Positions 52,827 to 63,533 of a stretch of 64,000 nt of DNA are shown piece by piece. Within the stretch, counting starts at the first letter, position 1. Every line of letters begins with the position of its first letter. The DNA is from Oscillatoriaceae cyanobacterium Prado104. GTDB taxonomy: Bacteria; Cyanobacteriota; Cyanobacteriia; Cyanobacteriales; Microcoleaceae. The stretch is from assembly GCA_025454405.1 (NCBI GenBank), contig JALOON010000010.1, positions 1 to 64,000 on the forward strand, read 5' to 3'. The translations under genes and the position numbers were made by a program. The notes under the pieces were generated by a model. It worked only from the letters and a program-made list of their open reading frames with translations, had not been told where the DNA came from and made no database searches.

Positions 52827-55301
52827 TTAGCTTCTCAAACTGACGCCGAATTTTTCAACTAAAATATCCCGAACTTTTTGCTGGGCGGGTTCGACATCGG
52901 TTTCGCTTAAGGTGCGATCGCCCGCGCGATATACTAATCGAAATGCTAAACTCCGCTGCCCTGCGGGTACATTTTCGCCGCGATATTCGTCGAACAATTC
53001 TACCGAATCTAGCAAACTTCCCGCCGCCGCCTTCATCGCACTTTGGATTTCAATCACTGGAATTTCAATCGGTGCGAAAAATGCAATGTCTCTGTCAGAT
53101 GCTGGGAAGCTTGAATAATTCGAGAATTTGCGGCTTAAAACGTTCGATCGCCCTAATTCAGCTACGAGCATTCCCAAATCTAATTGAAACAGGTAAACTT
53201 GTTCTGGCAAACCTTTTTCTTGCTGCAATTGCGGGTGTACTTGACCGAAAATTCCTAACGGTTTATTTTCCCCCTTTTCTAAGGGGGGGTAGGGGAGTAT
53301 CGATAAGGCAGCCGTGCGGCCGGGGTGCAAGCGCAGGTTGGAAGAATCGCTGGCATATTCGACAGTCAAATTCAAGGCTTGAAATGCGCTTTCTAAAATA
53401 CCTTTTGCCTCAAACCAAGTTAAAGGTCGATCGCGCCCTCCCTGTTGCCATTTCCACACTGTTGGATCGCCGCCAATTATGCCTGCAATTGTATCGGCTT
53501 CCTGCATTGTATCGCCATCTTTCCAGAAAATGCGACCGATTTCAAAACCGTTGAGCGCACCGTTTCCTTGTTCCAAATTGTACTGAAAAGCGTCAATCAA
53601 ACCGGACAGCATTTCAGTCCGCAAAGCTGAATACTCGACAAACAAGGGATTCGCCAGCACTACTTGATTTGCTCCTTCAGTTTTTACCAAAGAATAGTGC
53701 ATCAACTCCGTCAAACCGGCTGCCCGAAAGGCCGATCGCAAATTCCGCAAAGCTGCGTATTCTGGAGATAAATAACCTGCTGCTGTTTTGCTGGGCAAAG
53801 TTTCGCAGAAATTGTCGTAACCGTGAAGTCGGGCTACTTCTTCAATTAAGTCGATTTCCCTTTCTAAATCGCGGTAGCGGTAGGGAGGAACAGTGATGGC
53901 AAAAACCCGCGCTTTTTCAGTCGGAACAACTTCGCATCCCAAAGCAGTGAGGATGTTTTTTACTTCTTCCGGTTCCAGATACTCAGTACCGCCAGTTTCT
54001 CCCATTTTCAGTTTGCCCAAAACTAGATTTACTCTATCCAAGCGCAATTCGAGCGATCGAGTAAAACTCAAATTTTCCGGGCCGGAACTCGCCGTTTTCT
54101 GAACTGTTGCAGCGCCTCCAGCTAACTCCAAAATTAGAGAAATAGCGCGGTTGCAGGCCGTCGTTAAGGCAGCTTGATTTACCCCCCGTTCGTAGCGGAT
54201 CGATGACTCGCTGCGCAAGCCTTGAGCGCGCGCCGATCGCCTGATGGTTGCCTGGTCAAAAATTGCTGCTTCCAAAACTAAATTTTGCGTTCCATCCCAA
54301 ACTTCCGTATCTTCGCCGCCCATGACGCCAGCTAAGGCTACGGGTTTGTCGCTAGCAGTAATTAACAGGTTTTGAGGTTGCAAATTGCGGTTTTGTCCGT
54401 CCAATGTTTTGAAGGATTCGCCCGTGTTGGCAAAGCGGACGCCGATGTTAACATCTTGAGTGCCGGTGAAAGATTGCAGTCGATCGCGATCGAAAGCGTG
54501 TAGCGGTTGTCCCCATTCCAATAAAATGTAATTAGTGACATCAACTACATTACTAATCGGCCTCACTCCTGCCGCCTGCAACCGCTGCTGCAACCAAGCT
54601 GGAGACGGTGCGATTTTCACTCCTTCAATTGCCGTCCCAATGTAAATCGGGCAACCTTGAGGTGCCGATATTTCTACTGCTAAACTAGGACTATCTTTGC
54701 CCTCGATCGCCGCATCTGCCACCTGAGGAATTCTCAAACTTGCCCCAGTCAGCGCCGCCACTTCCCGCGCTACACCAACCATGCTCAAAGCGTCGGCACG
54801 GTTGGCAGTTGCTGTCAAATCTAAAATTACATCATCCAAACCTAAATGCGGGCGAATATCGCTGCCCAATTCAGGATTTGCCAAGTCAAAAATGTGAATG
54901 CCTGCCGACTCTTTTGCTAAGCCCAATTCAGCCAGAGAACAAATCATGCCCTCTGAAGGAACGCCTCGCAATTTAGCCGGTTTAATTTTCAAATTGATAT
55001 TCGGCAAAAACGTCCCCACTACAGCTACGGGTACGTAAATATCCGCCCTCGCATTAGGCGCGCCGCAAACAATATTCAAAGCCTCTGCTTGGCCGACATC
55101 AACTTGACAAACTCTCAATTTGTCGGCATTCGGATGCTGTTCGCAGGCAGTGATTTTGCCCAAAACTACGCCGTCTGCCCAGGTGCGGCGGTCTTCGATT
55201 TCTTCGACTTCAAACCCCGCCATTGTCAGAGTTTCGGCTAATTCTTCCGGGGCGATTGTCACATCTACCAATTCCCGCAGCCAATTTAGAGAAATACGCA
55301 T
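52827..55301 (-). CDS. pheT: Phenylalanyl-tRNA synthetase beta chain
   Basis: 824 residues starting [20 protein letters not shown]. The OB/tRNA-binding domain (about 40-150) is present, with [16 protein letters not shown]; then B3/B4 with [14 protein letters not shown], the B5 domain, a catalytic-like core ([20 protein letters not shown]) and the C-terminal ferredoxin-like anticodon-binding domain ([16 protein letters not shown]). It charges tRNA-Phe with the alpha chain, whose gene is elsewhere. Length and domain order are standard. It is a single-gene unit here. Confidence 0.96.
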   Translation of the reverse strand: MRISLNWLRELVDVTIAPEELAETLTMAGFEVEEIEDRRTWADGVVLGKITACEQHPNADKLRVCQVDVGQAEALNIVCGAPNARADIYVPVAVVGTFLPNINLKIKPAKLRGVPSEGMICSLAELGLAKESAGIHIFDLANPELGSDIRPHLGLDDVILDLTATANRADALSMVGVAREVAALTGASLRIPQVADAAIEGKDSPSLAVEISAPQGCPIYIGTAIEGVKIAPSPAWLQQRLQAAGVRPISNVVDVTNYILLEWGQPLHAFDRDRLQSFTGTQDVNIGVRFANTGESFKTLDGQNRNLQPQNLLITASDKPVALAGVMGGEDTEVWDGTQNLVLEAAIFDQATIRRSARAQGLRSESSIRYERGVNQAALTTACNRAISLILELAGGAATVQKTASSGPENLSFTRSLELRLDRVNLVLGKLKMGETGGTEYLEPEEVKNILTALGCEVVPTEKARVFAITVPPYRYRDLEREIDLIEEVARLHGYDNFCETLPSKTAAGYLSPEYAALRNLRSAFRAAGLTELMHYSLVKTEGANQVVLANPLFVEYSALRTEMLSGLIDAFQYNLEQGNGALNGFEIGRIFWKDGDTMQEADTIAGIIGGDPTVWKWQQGGRDRPLTWFEAKGILESAFQALNLTVEYASDSSNLRLHPGRTAALSILPYPPLEKGENKPLGIFGQVHPQLQQEKGLPEQVYLFQLDLGMLVAELGRSNVLSRKFSNYSSFPASDRDIAFFAPIEIPVIEIQSAMKAAAGSLLDSVELFDEYRGENVPAGQRSLAFRLVYRAGDRTLSETDVEPAQQKVRDILVEKFGVSLRS

Positions 55302-56158
55302 GATTCAGTCAGTTGATAGTCGATAGTTGATAGTTGATAGTTGATATCTTTTCCGCTTGTATTGCCCTAAATATATTTGGACTATCGGCGCGATCGTCCC
55401 CGTTTGCTAGCCAAGCTGCGAGCGGAGACGCTCGCATTATAATAGAAGTTCTCAAGGAGCGTGAGGTACGCGGATCGGCAATTACCAATTACCAATTACC
55501 AAAAATCTTAGCGTACATTATGTTACAGCAGAAATGCTGGATAAATTATCTTACTTGGGGACTGTTGGAGTAGAATTTAATTAGAGGAAATCCGATCGCC
55601 CCTAATCGACTTCAGAGTTTAAGCTAAAATCCCGCACGCTCATTCCTTCATTCCTGCTCTCGGCCCGATCGATTGCCAATTACCAATTTACCAATTACCA
55701 ATAGCAGACATATCTCGCTTAACTCACAAATTCCCTACCACATTCATTGATGATTGTCAAGTACAGGCTCTGAGGGGCGATCGTTTTCGGTAGATCCGCT
55801 CCAACATAGATAGCAGGTGTGGGATTGGTAACACTCTGAAAATAGAATGAGGTATGCTAGAGACATCTAACAGCGCAAACAGCACCTAAGTTTAAAATGA
55901 CTTTACACAAAAAAGGGGAACTTTAGCAAGTCTTTAAAGTATCTTCAAGGAAAATCTAGAGAAAAAACCCGCAGTCAAGAGATAATAAAATAAAGATCGA
56001 AGATATCCGTCTAAAAAACTGAGGTGCGATCGAAATCTGCGATCGCGCGCGCGGCCCCAAGCCACTGACAGGTAATTACTTCTCGCAGCAAGAAAAGGGC
56101 TTTTGTGCAGTCGAGCTGCGCTGGCTAGATGATAAAAATATAGGCACACTCGATCGAC
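55302..56158. other. 857-bp repeat-containing spacer upstream of the SpkB-like gene
   Basis: AGTTGAT heptamers at 55313-55346, CCAATTA heptamers near 55483-55503 and 55675-55700, and a GCGAGCGGAGACGCTCGC hairpin at 55418-55435. The last 400 bp before the kinase carry no recognised repeat. No convincing gene was found. Confidence 0.7.
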
Positions 56159-57784
56159 ATGAGCTACTGCGTAAATCCCGGCTGTCCCCATCCCCAAAAC
56201 CCTCCTGACTCTATTCTCCAGTGTCAAGCTTGCGGTGCGAAGCTGTTGCTGCGCGCTCGCTATCAAGTAATTCAACCGCTGGGACAAGGAGGTTTTGGCG
56301 CAACATTTCTGGCAAAAGACATTTCATTGCCCGGTCAACCAAGCTGTGTGGTCAAGCAACTGCGACCTAGCAGTTCGTCGCCGCGAGTTTTAGAAATGGC
56401 GCGAGAATTGTTTAGACGAGAAGCAAAAACCCTCGGTCAACTAGGCGACCACCCGCAAGTACCCAGGCTGCTAGATTATTTTGAAGCCGAACAGCAATTT
56501 TACTTAGTTCAAGAGTATGTTAGAGGCTTGACTTTGAAACAAGAAATCAAACAATCAGGACGCTTTAACGAATCTGACGTTAAAAATTTTCTATTAGAAA
56601 TTCTGCCAGTAGTTCAGTACATTCACAGTCAAGGAGTAATTCACAGAGATATCAAACCGGCAAATATTATCCGCCGCACTCAAGACAATCACTTAGTTCT
56701 GATTGACTTCGGAGCAGTCAAAGATCAAGTCAGCCAAACATTATTATTAGACCCCGCCGACCAAAGCGCCAACACCAAATTTTCAGTTGGCACCTTTAGC
56801 TTTGCCCCACCCGAACAAATGGCTTTGCGACCGATATTTGCCAGCGACATTTACGCCTTGGGCATGACTTGCCTGTACTTGCTGACAGGAAAATCGCCCA
56901 AAGATTTAGATTTCGACGCCGTGACGGGCGAAATCATCTGGCAGCCACACGTTCTGGTGAGCCCGAATTTGGCGCGGGTGCTCGATAAAATGCTCAAACC
57001 TTTGGTAGGACACCGCTTTCAATCAGCAACAGATGTTATCAGATCCCTCAACGGCGAATTTGAAGATCCCAAACTTTCAGCAGGCTTAACGACTCAATTC
57101 AACGGCACTAATCGCGCAGTTGAAGAACCGACCATATTTAACGATGAAGGTACTGCGTGGGTCTCACCCAACACCAAAACGCATCAAACATCGACCAAAC
57201 AAACTTTGCGTACCAGAACATCATTCACCCAATCCGGGAATACGGGGATGCAGCCGAGGGTGGCCCGCAGTCTGGCAGAGTCCGGCAGAACTTTCGGCAC
57301 GGCGCTTTCCAACGGCAATTTAGGAACCCAAAAAATGGTGAAAGCATCCCCCAAATGGGACGGTAACAGCTTGCGAGCGGCGTATTTTAAAGGCAAGCGC
57401 GATTTTGCTGACTGCGAACTGTCGGGAGTGCAACTGCCGAAAGCGCAGTTGGCTGGGAGCAATTTTTATCAAGCCAAGCTGGTGAAGGCAAATTTGCAAG
57501 CAGCAGATTTGTCAGGTGCGAATTTGGGTCATGCCAGATTGGTTGGGGCGAATTTGCGCTCGGCCAATTTAGCTGAAGCTTATTGCAGTACGGCAAATTT
57601 TGAAAATGCCGACTTGCGGGGAGCGGATTTGACGGGCGCTTATTTGAGCAAGGCGAATTTGCGGGGAGCGAATTTGTGCGGCGCTAATCTGGCGGGCGCT
57701 ACCGTGAGTGACGAACAATTGGCGACGGCAAAGACGAATTGGATGACTACTAAACCCGATGGTAAGAGGGGTTTTGGGTTGTAA
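56159..57784 (+). CDS. SpkB-like Ser/Thr protein kinase with zinc ribbon and pentapeptide repeats
   Basis: 541 residues. An N-terminal Cys motif (C4, C9, C22, C25) forms a probable zinc ribbon. The kinase domain has LGQGGFGATFLAKD, K66 in VVKQLRP, catalytic D164 in HRDIKPAN and D183 in IDFGAVKDQ. After a Ser/Thr-rich linker (about 315-395), pentapeptide repeats (about 400-520, ANLxxADL type) close the protein. This order is that of SpkB in Synechocystis, which is involved in oxidative-stress response. It is probably cytoplasmic. No phosphatase or target gene is adjacent. Confidence 0.9.
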   Translation: MSYCVNPGCPHPQNPPDSILQCQACGAKLLLRARYQVIQPLGQGGFGATFLAKDISLPGQPSCVVKQLRPSSSSPRVLEMARELFRREAKTLGQLGDHPQVPRLLDYFEAEQQFYLVQEYVRGLTLKQEIKQSGRFNESDVKNFLLEILPVVQYIHSQGVIHRDIKPANIIRRTQDNHLVLIDFGAVKDQVSQTLLLDPADQSANTKFSVGTFSFAPPEQMALRPIFASDIYALGMTCLYLLTGKSPKDLDFDAVTGEIIWQPHVLVSPNLARVLDKMLKPLVGHRFQSATDVIRSLNGEFEDPKLSAGLTTQFNGTNRAVEEPTIFNDEGTAWVSPNTKTHQTSTKQTLRTRTSFTQSGNTGMQPRVARSLAESGRTFGTALSNGNLGTQKMVKASPKWDGNSLRAAYFKGKRDFADCELSGVQLPKAQLAGSNFYQAKLVKANLQAADLSGANLGHARLVGANLRSANLAEAYCSTANFENADLRGADLTGAYLSKANLRGANLCGANLAGATVSDEQLATAKTNWMTTKPDGKRGFGL

Positions 57785-57964
57785 GTCAGTCGATAGTTGG
57801 TAAGGAGTTTTGAGTTTTGAATCAAAAACTGTCTTTAACTCACAACTCAAAATTCAAAACTCAAAACTTCCCCTCCCCCAACCAGGTGATTCATGAGGAG
57901 GAAGTTCGATCGCCCGCTAATTGCTTACAGTAAGAAGTAGCACAGCAGGACTCGATCGCCAAAA

Positions 57965-60900
57965 ATGAAACAGCTCAACAGCCGCTCTCAACCGCTATTG
58001 CAGATAATCATTCTGGCTCTGGCTTACTGCGTGACCGGCAAACTCGCAGCATCGCTCCTGGGGCTGGTGAAGGTCGAGGCGTCTCCCGTGTGGCCGCCCG
58101 CCGGCATTGCTCTGGCCGCACTGCTGCTGGAAGGACGGCGGATCTGGCCGGGAATTACCCTCGGTTCGGTGCTGTTAAACTCCACCGCTGGAGTCGGGAT
58201 ACCCTTGCCAGTAATTGTGACAGCAGCCTTGAGCGTCACGCTGCAAGCTTTGGTGGGGGAATCCGTGCTGAAGCGGGTCGGCTTTTCTACGAAGCTCGAA
58301 CGCTTGGAAGATGTTTTGGGATTGGTGGCGGGCGCTGCCATAGGATCTACTTTTCTCGGCTCTAGCATCGGCAATTTGGGGACTTGCATTTTTGGTTGGA
58401 ATCAATGGAGCAATTTTTCTCGAAGTTGGTGGACTACTTGGCTCGGAGACGGCATGGGAATTTTAATCGTGACTCCGGTGCTGCTGAGTTTGACGCATGC
58501 TATTAAAAATTTCAAAAATTGCCAATTTAAATTAAAACGCAACTATATTTCCCGCCGCTATATTTCAACTGTTAATTTTCCCTATTTAATTGTTAATTGT
58601 TCCGAAGTCGCTATCTGGCTAACTCTGTTGCTCACCGTTAGCTGGCTGGTATTTGGCTCGAAAACAGAAACCGTAAGCGCTTGGTATCCGCTAGAATATT
58701 TGCCCTTTCCTCTGGTGGTTTGGGCGGCCTTGCGATTTGGTCAGCAAGGAGCAATTTTGGCTTATTCGATCGTCTCTTGTATCGCGATTGTGGGTGCTGT
58801 GGGAGGAGGCGGCCCGTTTTTAGCCAAAAGCGATAATCTCAGACAGGCGGTAGTATTTTTACAAGCTTTTACCGGGACGATCGCGATCGTGGCTCTGATG
58901 TTGGCGGCGGCTGTCGCGGAACGGCACCAAGCCTTGATCGAGGTGCGCCGCACGGCGGCCCTGCTGCGCGATCGCGAGGCTAGTTTGGCTAACGCCCAGC
59001 GGATCGCTCAGTTGGGCAATTGGGACTTGCATTGCAACGCGATCGAGTTCCCCGAGGAGAATTTTGAGCGGTCTGAAAGTGGCTCGCAGCCGGACATCGA
59101 ACTGCACTGGTCTGACGAACTTTACCGACTTTTGGGCTTGGTTCCGGGAACTGTCAAGCCAACTCCTGAAGTCTTTTTGCAATCGGTACATCCAGACGAT
59201 CGAGCTCTGGTCGCCCGATCGCACTGTCAAGCTATGTTTGAGCGCAAACCCTATTGCATAGATTACCGGATCGTGCTTCCTGACGGTTCCGAGCGCATTG
59301 TCTGCGAACAGTCGGCGATTAGCTCAGACGCGATCGCTGCTACCGTGCAGGACATTACCGAGCGATCGCGCGCGGCTCAAGCTTTGCGAGCTTCAGCGGA
59401 GCGCGATCGCTTGCTGTCAGAAATGGCGCTGCGCATCCGCCACTCCCTCGATTTGCAAGAAATTCTCAATACTACCGTTGCCGAAGTCCGCCAATTTTTC
59501 AAGGCCGATCGCACTTTCATCGGCATCATGCAGGCAGAGGGTACGGCACTGGCGCGACCTGCCAGCGGTAAAATTGTGGCCGAATCTGTGAATGTAGAGT
59601 ATCGATCGATTTTGGGATGGGAAGTCGCTGATGAAAATTTCCTCAACAACCTGAGAACGTTTTATGCCAACAACCGCATCCGATGCGTCTGGGACACTGC
59701 CAATACAGAATCGTGCGTCGCTCTCGCCAACTTCTACAGCTATTATCAAATTAGCGCTACGTTAAATGTACCGATCGTCCTGGGGGATGAATTGTTCGGA
59801 CTCTTGGCTGTCAACCAGTGTTCCGGTCCCCGCCAGTGGCAAGAATTTGAAATTGATTTGCTGGAGAAACTGGCTACCCAAGTCGCGATCGCCCTCCAGC
59901 AAGCCCAACTTTTACAGCAGGTAACAGCTCTCAATGCTAATTTAGAATCTCAAGTTGCAGAACGCACCGGGCAATTGCAGCAAAAAATGCACGAACTGCA
60001 AGAAAGCAACCGACTCAAAGATTTATTTTTGCACGCAGTTTCTCACAACCTGCGCACGCCTGTGATGGGAATGTTAATCTTGCTGAAAAACTTGCTTAAC
60101 AAGTCTACTGCTGAATCAACAGAAGCAATTCCCGTCGCGCGATCGATTTTGCAGCGAATCGTTGAAGGTAGCGAACATCAATTGAGCATGGTTAATTCCC
60201 TGCTTGACGCTCATGCTAGCGAGGTTAAAGGCATCGTCCTCTCTACTGTCCCGCTTGCCTTCCAGTCTGTAACTTCAGAAATTATTGCCGATCTAAGACC
60301 GTTGTTGGTTAAGAATCAAGCTACTTTAATCCAAGAAATCCCAGCAGATTTACCCTTAGTAAATGCGGACAGAAAACACTTGCAGCGGGTGTTAGAAAAT
60401 TTGCTGAACAATGCTGTCAAACACAATCCTCCGGGAGTTAACATTACTTTGAAAGCTGAGGTGAGTGAAATTGAAATTAAACCTAACTTGGCCGAAGCCA
60501 GACAGTTGTTAACATCAACTAACCATCCGATTTCTAGCTGTATATCTAACCTCCGCTTGCCATCGGGCGGTAACGCTCAAATGCTGGACACTAATTGGGA
60601 GCCACCAGCAAGCGCGATCGAAATCACTCCTAAAAACCGCGAAATTGCTGCAAAATTTCAGATCGATGCTACTTGCAAATTGCCCCGCTACCGGGGTCAA
60701 ATCGGACACGCGGGTGGTGAAATACCTGCAGGTAGGACTGTAAAAGCGGTTCGCTGTACCATAGCCGATGATGGAGTGGGAATCAGCGAACAACAGCGGA
60801 AATCTCTGTTTGAACTTTACGTTCAAGACCCGAATAGCAGACAATTAACTGGGCTGAGTTTGGGGCTGTACCTCTGCAAGCAAATAGTTAAGGCTCACGG

Positions 60901-60997
60901 TGGCGAAATCGGCGTCGAAAGCACTCCCGGAGGCGGCTCGACTTTCTGGTTTTCGCTACCTGCTGTCACTGATTCCGATCGACCTTCCCCAATTTAA
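57965..60997 (+). CDS. MASE1-PAS-GAF sensor histidine kinase
   Basis: 1010 residues. The N-terminal MASE1 domain (about 10-320, eight or so membrane segments; VWPPAGIALAALLLEGRRIW) is a membrane sensor. A PAS domain follows (about 345-470), then a GAF domain (about 490-655), a coiled coil, and a His kinase core with H694 in HAVSHNLRTP, NNAVKHNPPGVN, DDGVGISEQ and GLSLGLYLCKQIVKAHGGEI. About 100 residues are inserted between the N and G1 boxes, longer than usual. No response regulator is nearby. A related kinase follows at 61408. The ligand is not evident. Confidence 0.9.
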   Translation: MKQLNSRSQPLLQIIILALAYCVTGKLAASLLGLVKVEASPVWPPAGIALAALLLEGRRIWPGITLGSVLLNSTAGVGIPLPVIVTAALSVTLQALVGESVLKRVGFSTKLERLEDVLGLVAGAAIGSTFLGSSIGNLGTCIFGWNQWSNFSRSWWTTWLGDGMGILIVTPVLLSLTHAIKNFKNCQFKLKRNYISRRYISTVNFPYLIVNCSEVAIWLTLLLTVSWLVFGSKTETVSAWYPLEYLPFPLVVWAALRFGQQGAILAYSIVSCIAIVGAVGGGGPFLAKSDNLRQAVVFLQAFTGTIAIVALMLAAAVAERHQALIEVRRTAALLRDREASLANAQRIAQLGNWDLHCNAIEFPEENFERSESGSQPDIELHWSDELYRLLGLVPGTVKPTPEVFLQSVHPDDRALVARSHCQAMFERKPYCIDYRIVLPDGSERIVCEQSAISSDAIAATVQDITERSRAAQALRASAERDRLLSEMALRIRHSLDLQEILNTTVAEVRQFFKADRTFIGIMQAEGTALARPASGKIVAESVNVEYRSILGWEVADENFLNNLRTFYANNRIRCVWDTANTESCVALANFYSYYQISATLNVPIVLGDELFGLLAVNQCSGPRQWQEFEIDLLEKLATQVAIALQQAQLLQQVTALNANLESQVAERTGQLQQKMHELQESNRLKDLFLHAVSHNLRTPVMGMLILLKNLLNKSTAESTEAIPVARSILQRIVEGSEHQLSMVNSLLDAHASEVKGIVLSTVPLAFQSVTSEIIADLRPLLVKNQATLIQEIPADLPLVNADRKHLQRVLENLLNNAVKHNPPGVNITLKAEVSEIEIKPNLAEARQLLTSTNHPISSCISNLRLPSGGNAQMLDTNWEPPASAIEITPKNREIAAKFQIDATCKLPRYRGQIGHAGGEIPAGRTVKAVRCTIADDGVGISEQQRKSLFELYVQDPNSRQLTGLSLGLYLCKQIVKAHGGEIGVESTPGGGSTFWFSLPAVTDSDRPSPI

Positions 60998-61189
60998 AGG
61001 GTTAACTTTCAATGCTCACATCAAAAATCGCCAATCAAAAGTCATCGCTCGCGATCGAACAATATCAAATCTACAGTCTGATGTTTTTTAGTTGGCAAAT
61101 AAGTCTATCTAATTAAATAGACGAACTAAAAAACCCCAAAATATATTGCTTCAGCATTCTTCCCTCTTCCTTCTGACTTCTTGATGAAT

Positions 61190-61390
61190 GATGACAATTG
61201 ACAACTATCAACTATCAACTATCAACTATCAACTTGTAACTCAAAACTCAAAACTCCTCTGGTAACTCAAAACTCAAAATTCAAAACTCCTCTGGTAACT
61301 CAAAACTCAAAATTCAAAACTCCTCTGGTAACTCAAAACTCAAAATTCAAAACTCAAAACTCAAAACTCCTCTGGTAACTCAAAACTCCC
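61190..61390. repeat. Heptamer runs and a 33-bp tandem repeat
   Basis: AACTATC heptamers at 61201-61232 are followed by TCCTCTGGTAACTCAAAACT units starting at 61255, 61288, 61321 and 61368, the first spacings being exactly 33 bp and the last 47 (33+14). The inner CTCAAAA heptamers give the 14-bp extension. Confidence 0.9.
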
Positions 61391-61407
61391 TTCCCTCTTC
61401 CCTCTTT

Positions 61408-63177
61408 ATGTTTTATTCTGGCGGTGCCAAATCAGTTCCAGCGCTAGCAGCTTACGAAATGTGGCGCAATCGTTTTCTCCGAGATCGGTTGCGCCCTGCT
61501 GTGCGGATTGCCATGTTTTTTGCTTTGACAATTATTATCTACCTTCTAGGTGAAGCTATCTTTGCTCCCCGAGAATTTAAAATTGTTTACCTGTATACTA
61601 GCGCTGCTGTAGAGTTGGGATTGCTGACTTGTTTGATACTGCAAAAAAGTTCGATCGGACAGCGGTATCCGGGTTTGTTATTTTTAGGTTTTTCTTGGTC
61701 GCTGACTGTAGTCGTACAAATCGGGCTAGCTTTAGCCAAAATGGGAGAAGTGCCCATTTTAACTTGGAGTTTAACATTTCTGACCCAAGCGACGCTGATG
61801 CCTGTCCGCTGGCAATTACACTTGATTTCTCAACTCGGGGTTTTGTTCTGCCATCTCGGGATAAATTTGGTTTTAAACCTGAGTTTTGCCAAGTATACTG
61901 CTTTTAGGCTGAGCGGTTTTTACTTGTATTTATTCTGGTTCTGTTTGATTTGTGATTTGTCGGTTTGCTGGTACGATCGACTGCAAAGAGCTGAGTTTAA
62001 TACCCGCCGCGAGTTGGAATCTGCCTATCAAAAATTGGAGGTGGCAGAGGCGAAGTACCGCAGCATTTTTGAGAATGCGGGAGAAGGGATTTTTCAAAGC
62101 ACTCCCGACGGCCGCTACATTACGGCAAATCCTGCTTTGGCAAGGATTTACGGCTTCAATTCTCCCGAGGAAGTGACGGCGAAATTTACCGATATCGATC
62201 GCCAGTTGTATGTCGATCCTATCCGCAGGATCGAGTTTGTCAAGTCGATCGAACAAAGCGACAAAGTGTCGGATTTTGAGTTTCAAATTTACCGTTCTGA
62301 CGGTACGATAGTCTGGATTTCTGAAAAGGCTAGGGCGGTGCGCGATTCTGAGGGTAAGGTACTTTATTATGAAGGTTTAATTGAGGATATCACTCAGCGG
62401 AAGCAGGCGCAAGAATCCCTTAGGTTGTTTATTCACGCGCTGTCTCACGACTTGCGAAATCCGGTTGCGGGAATGTTAATGTTGCTGAAAAATTGGCAGC
62501 AAAAAAGCGGGGAATCGATCGAGATTCCCCGTTCTGTTTTAGAGCGGATGATTCAGGGTAGCGAGCAACAGTTGCGGTTGATTAATTCGCTGCTGGAAGT
62601 TCATGCTGGAGAATTGCGCGGTTTGGTTTTGTACTGCGATGCAGTAAATTTAAGGGCGATCGCTGAAGCGGCTGTCTCGGATTTGGAACCTTTAATTAAT
62701 GACAGTCATGCGACTTTGAAAATTTTAATTCCTGAGGATTTGCCCGCAGTTAATGCGGATGCTACTCAATTGTGGCGCGTGTTTTCAAATTTGATTGCTA
62801 ATGCTTTGAAACATAATCCGCCGGGACTGAATTTGACTGTTTCAGCTAAGGCAATGGAGGCTGCAGAATTAACTGCAACTGGCGATGTCACACAACAGGA
62901 CGATCGGTTGCCAATTGCCAATTCTCCAACGAGTGCGATCTGTTGTACCCTTGAAGATGATGGGGTGGGAATACCCCCGGAACAGTGCGAGCATCTGTTT
63001 GACCTTTATGTTAGGGGGTATCAGTCCGGACACTCGATCGGTTTGGGTTTGGGGCTATATCTTTGCCGCCAAATTATTACTGCTCATGGTGGAGAAATTG
63101 GGGTGATTAGCAGTCCCGGTGCGGGGGCAATTTTTTGGTTTACTTTGCCTCGATCGCAAACAAGTTTAGATTTTTGA
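61408..63177 (+). CDS. PAS-domain sensor histidine kinase
   Basis: 589 residues. Five or six membrane segments fill the first 190 residues (MASE-like, family not identified), followed by one PAS domain (about 215-330, SIFENAGEGIFQSTPDGRYI) and a His kinase core with H347 in HALSHDLRNPVAGM, NALKHNPPGLN, DDGVGIPPEQ and GLGLGLYLCRQIITAHGGEI. This core is clearly related to that of the preceding kinase, so the two arose by duplication or domain sharing. An insert between N and G1 boxes contains CCAATTG/CCAATTC heptamers read as LPIANSPTS. No regulator gene is adjacent. Confidence 0.9.
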   Translation: MFYSGGAKSVPALAAYEMWRNRFLRDRLRPAVRIAMFFALTIIIYLLGEAIFAPREFKIVYLYTSAAVELGLLTCLILQKSSIGQRYPGLLFLGFSWSLTVVVQIGLALAKMGEVPILTWSLTFLTQATLMPVRWQLHLISQLGVLFCHLGINLVLNLSFAKYTAFRLSGFYLYLFWFCLICDLSVCWYDRLQRAEFNTRRELESAYQKLEVAEAKYRSIFENAGEGIFQSTPDGRYITANPALARIYGFNSPEEVTAKFTDIDRQLYVDPIRRIEFVKSIEQSDKVSDFEFQIYRSDGTIVWISEKARAVRDSEGKVLYYEGLIEDITQRKQAQESLRLFIHALSHDLRNPVAGMLMLLKNWQQKSGESIEIPRSVLERMIQGSEQQLRLINSLLEVHAGELRGLVLYCDAVNLRAIAEAAVSDLEPLINDSHATLKILIPEDLPAVNADATQLWRVFSNLIANALKHNPPGLNLTVSAKAMEAAELTATGDVTQQDDRLPIANSPTSAICCTLEDDGVGIPPEQCEHLFDLYVRGYQSGHSIGLGLGLYLCRQIITAHGGEIGVISSPGAGAIFWFTLPRSQTSLDF

Positions 63178-63408
63178 GTGGCGATCGGCGATTTGCTCAA
63201 TACTATTGAAATTAATTGAAAAGAGTGCTATAATACAAAATTACCCTAGATGATTGCTCAAAAGTTGAGTTTGCCTGCCTGCATAATTTCTTTACAAAAA
63301 GTGTAGAATGCAGCAAAATCTGTATGATAAAACTTCACTCAACTTCTACCCATAGATAGCCAACTGTGGTAAACTACGGTCACGCTCTCGGGGTCTGGTG
63401 TGCCAGTC

Positions 63409-63524
63409 ATGCAGTTAGTCGAAAAGCATATTATCTCTCGGACTCACTGGCTGTATCCACAGCTAGACAATTTATGCTTTTTGTCCAAAAACCTTTTCAA
63501 TTATGCCAATTACCTCAAAAGAAA
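63409..63524 (+). pseudogene. TnpB N-terminal scrap
   Basis: MQLVEKHIISRTHWLYPQLD and CFLSKNLFNYANYL are the opening of IS200/IS605 TnpB/OrfB proteins. The similarity stops at about residue 40, around NYLKRN, where the sequence changes into that of the next gene's start. It is a fragment without RuvC or zinc-finger parts and lies about 10 bp before the following start codon. Confidence 0.65.
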
Positions 63525-63533
63525 CTGCGTTGT

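Noticed and set aside
61255-61390. CRISPR-like spacing of TCCTCTGGTA units
   Set aside because: The intervals are themselves heptamer repeats, so there are no spacers.
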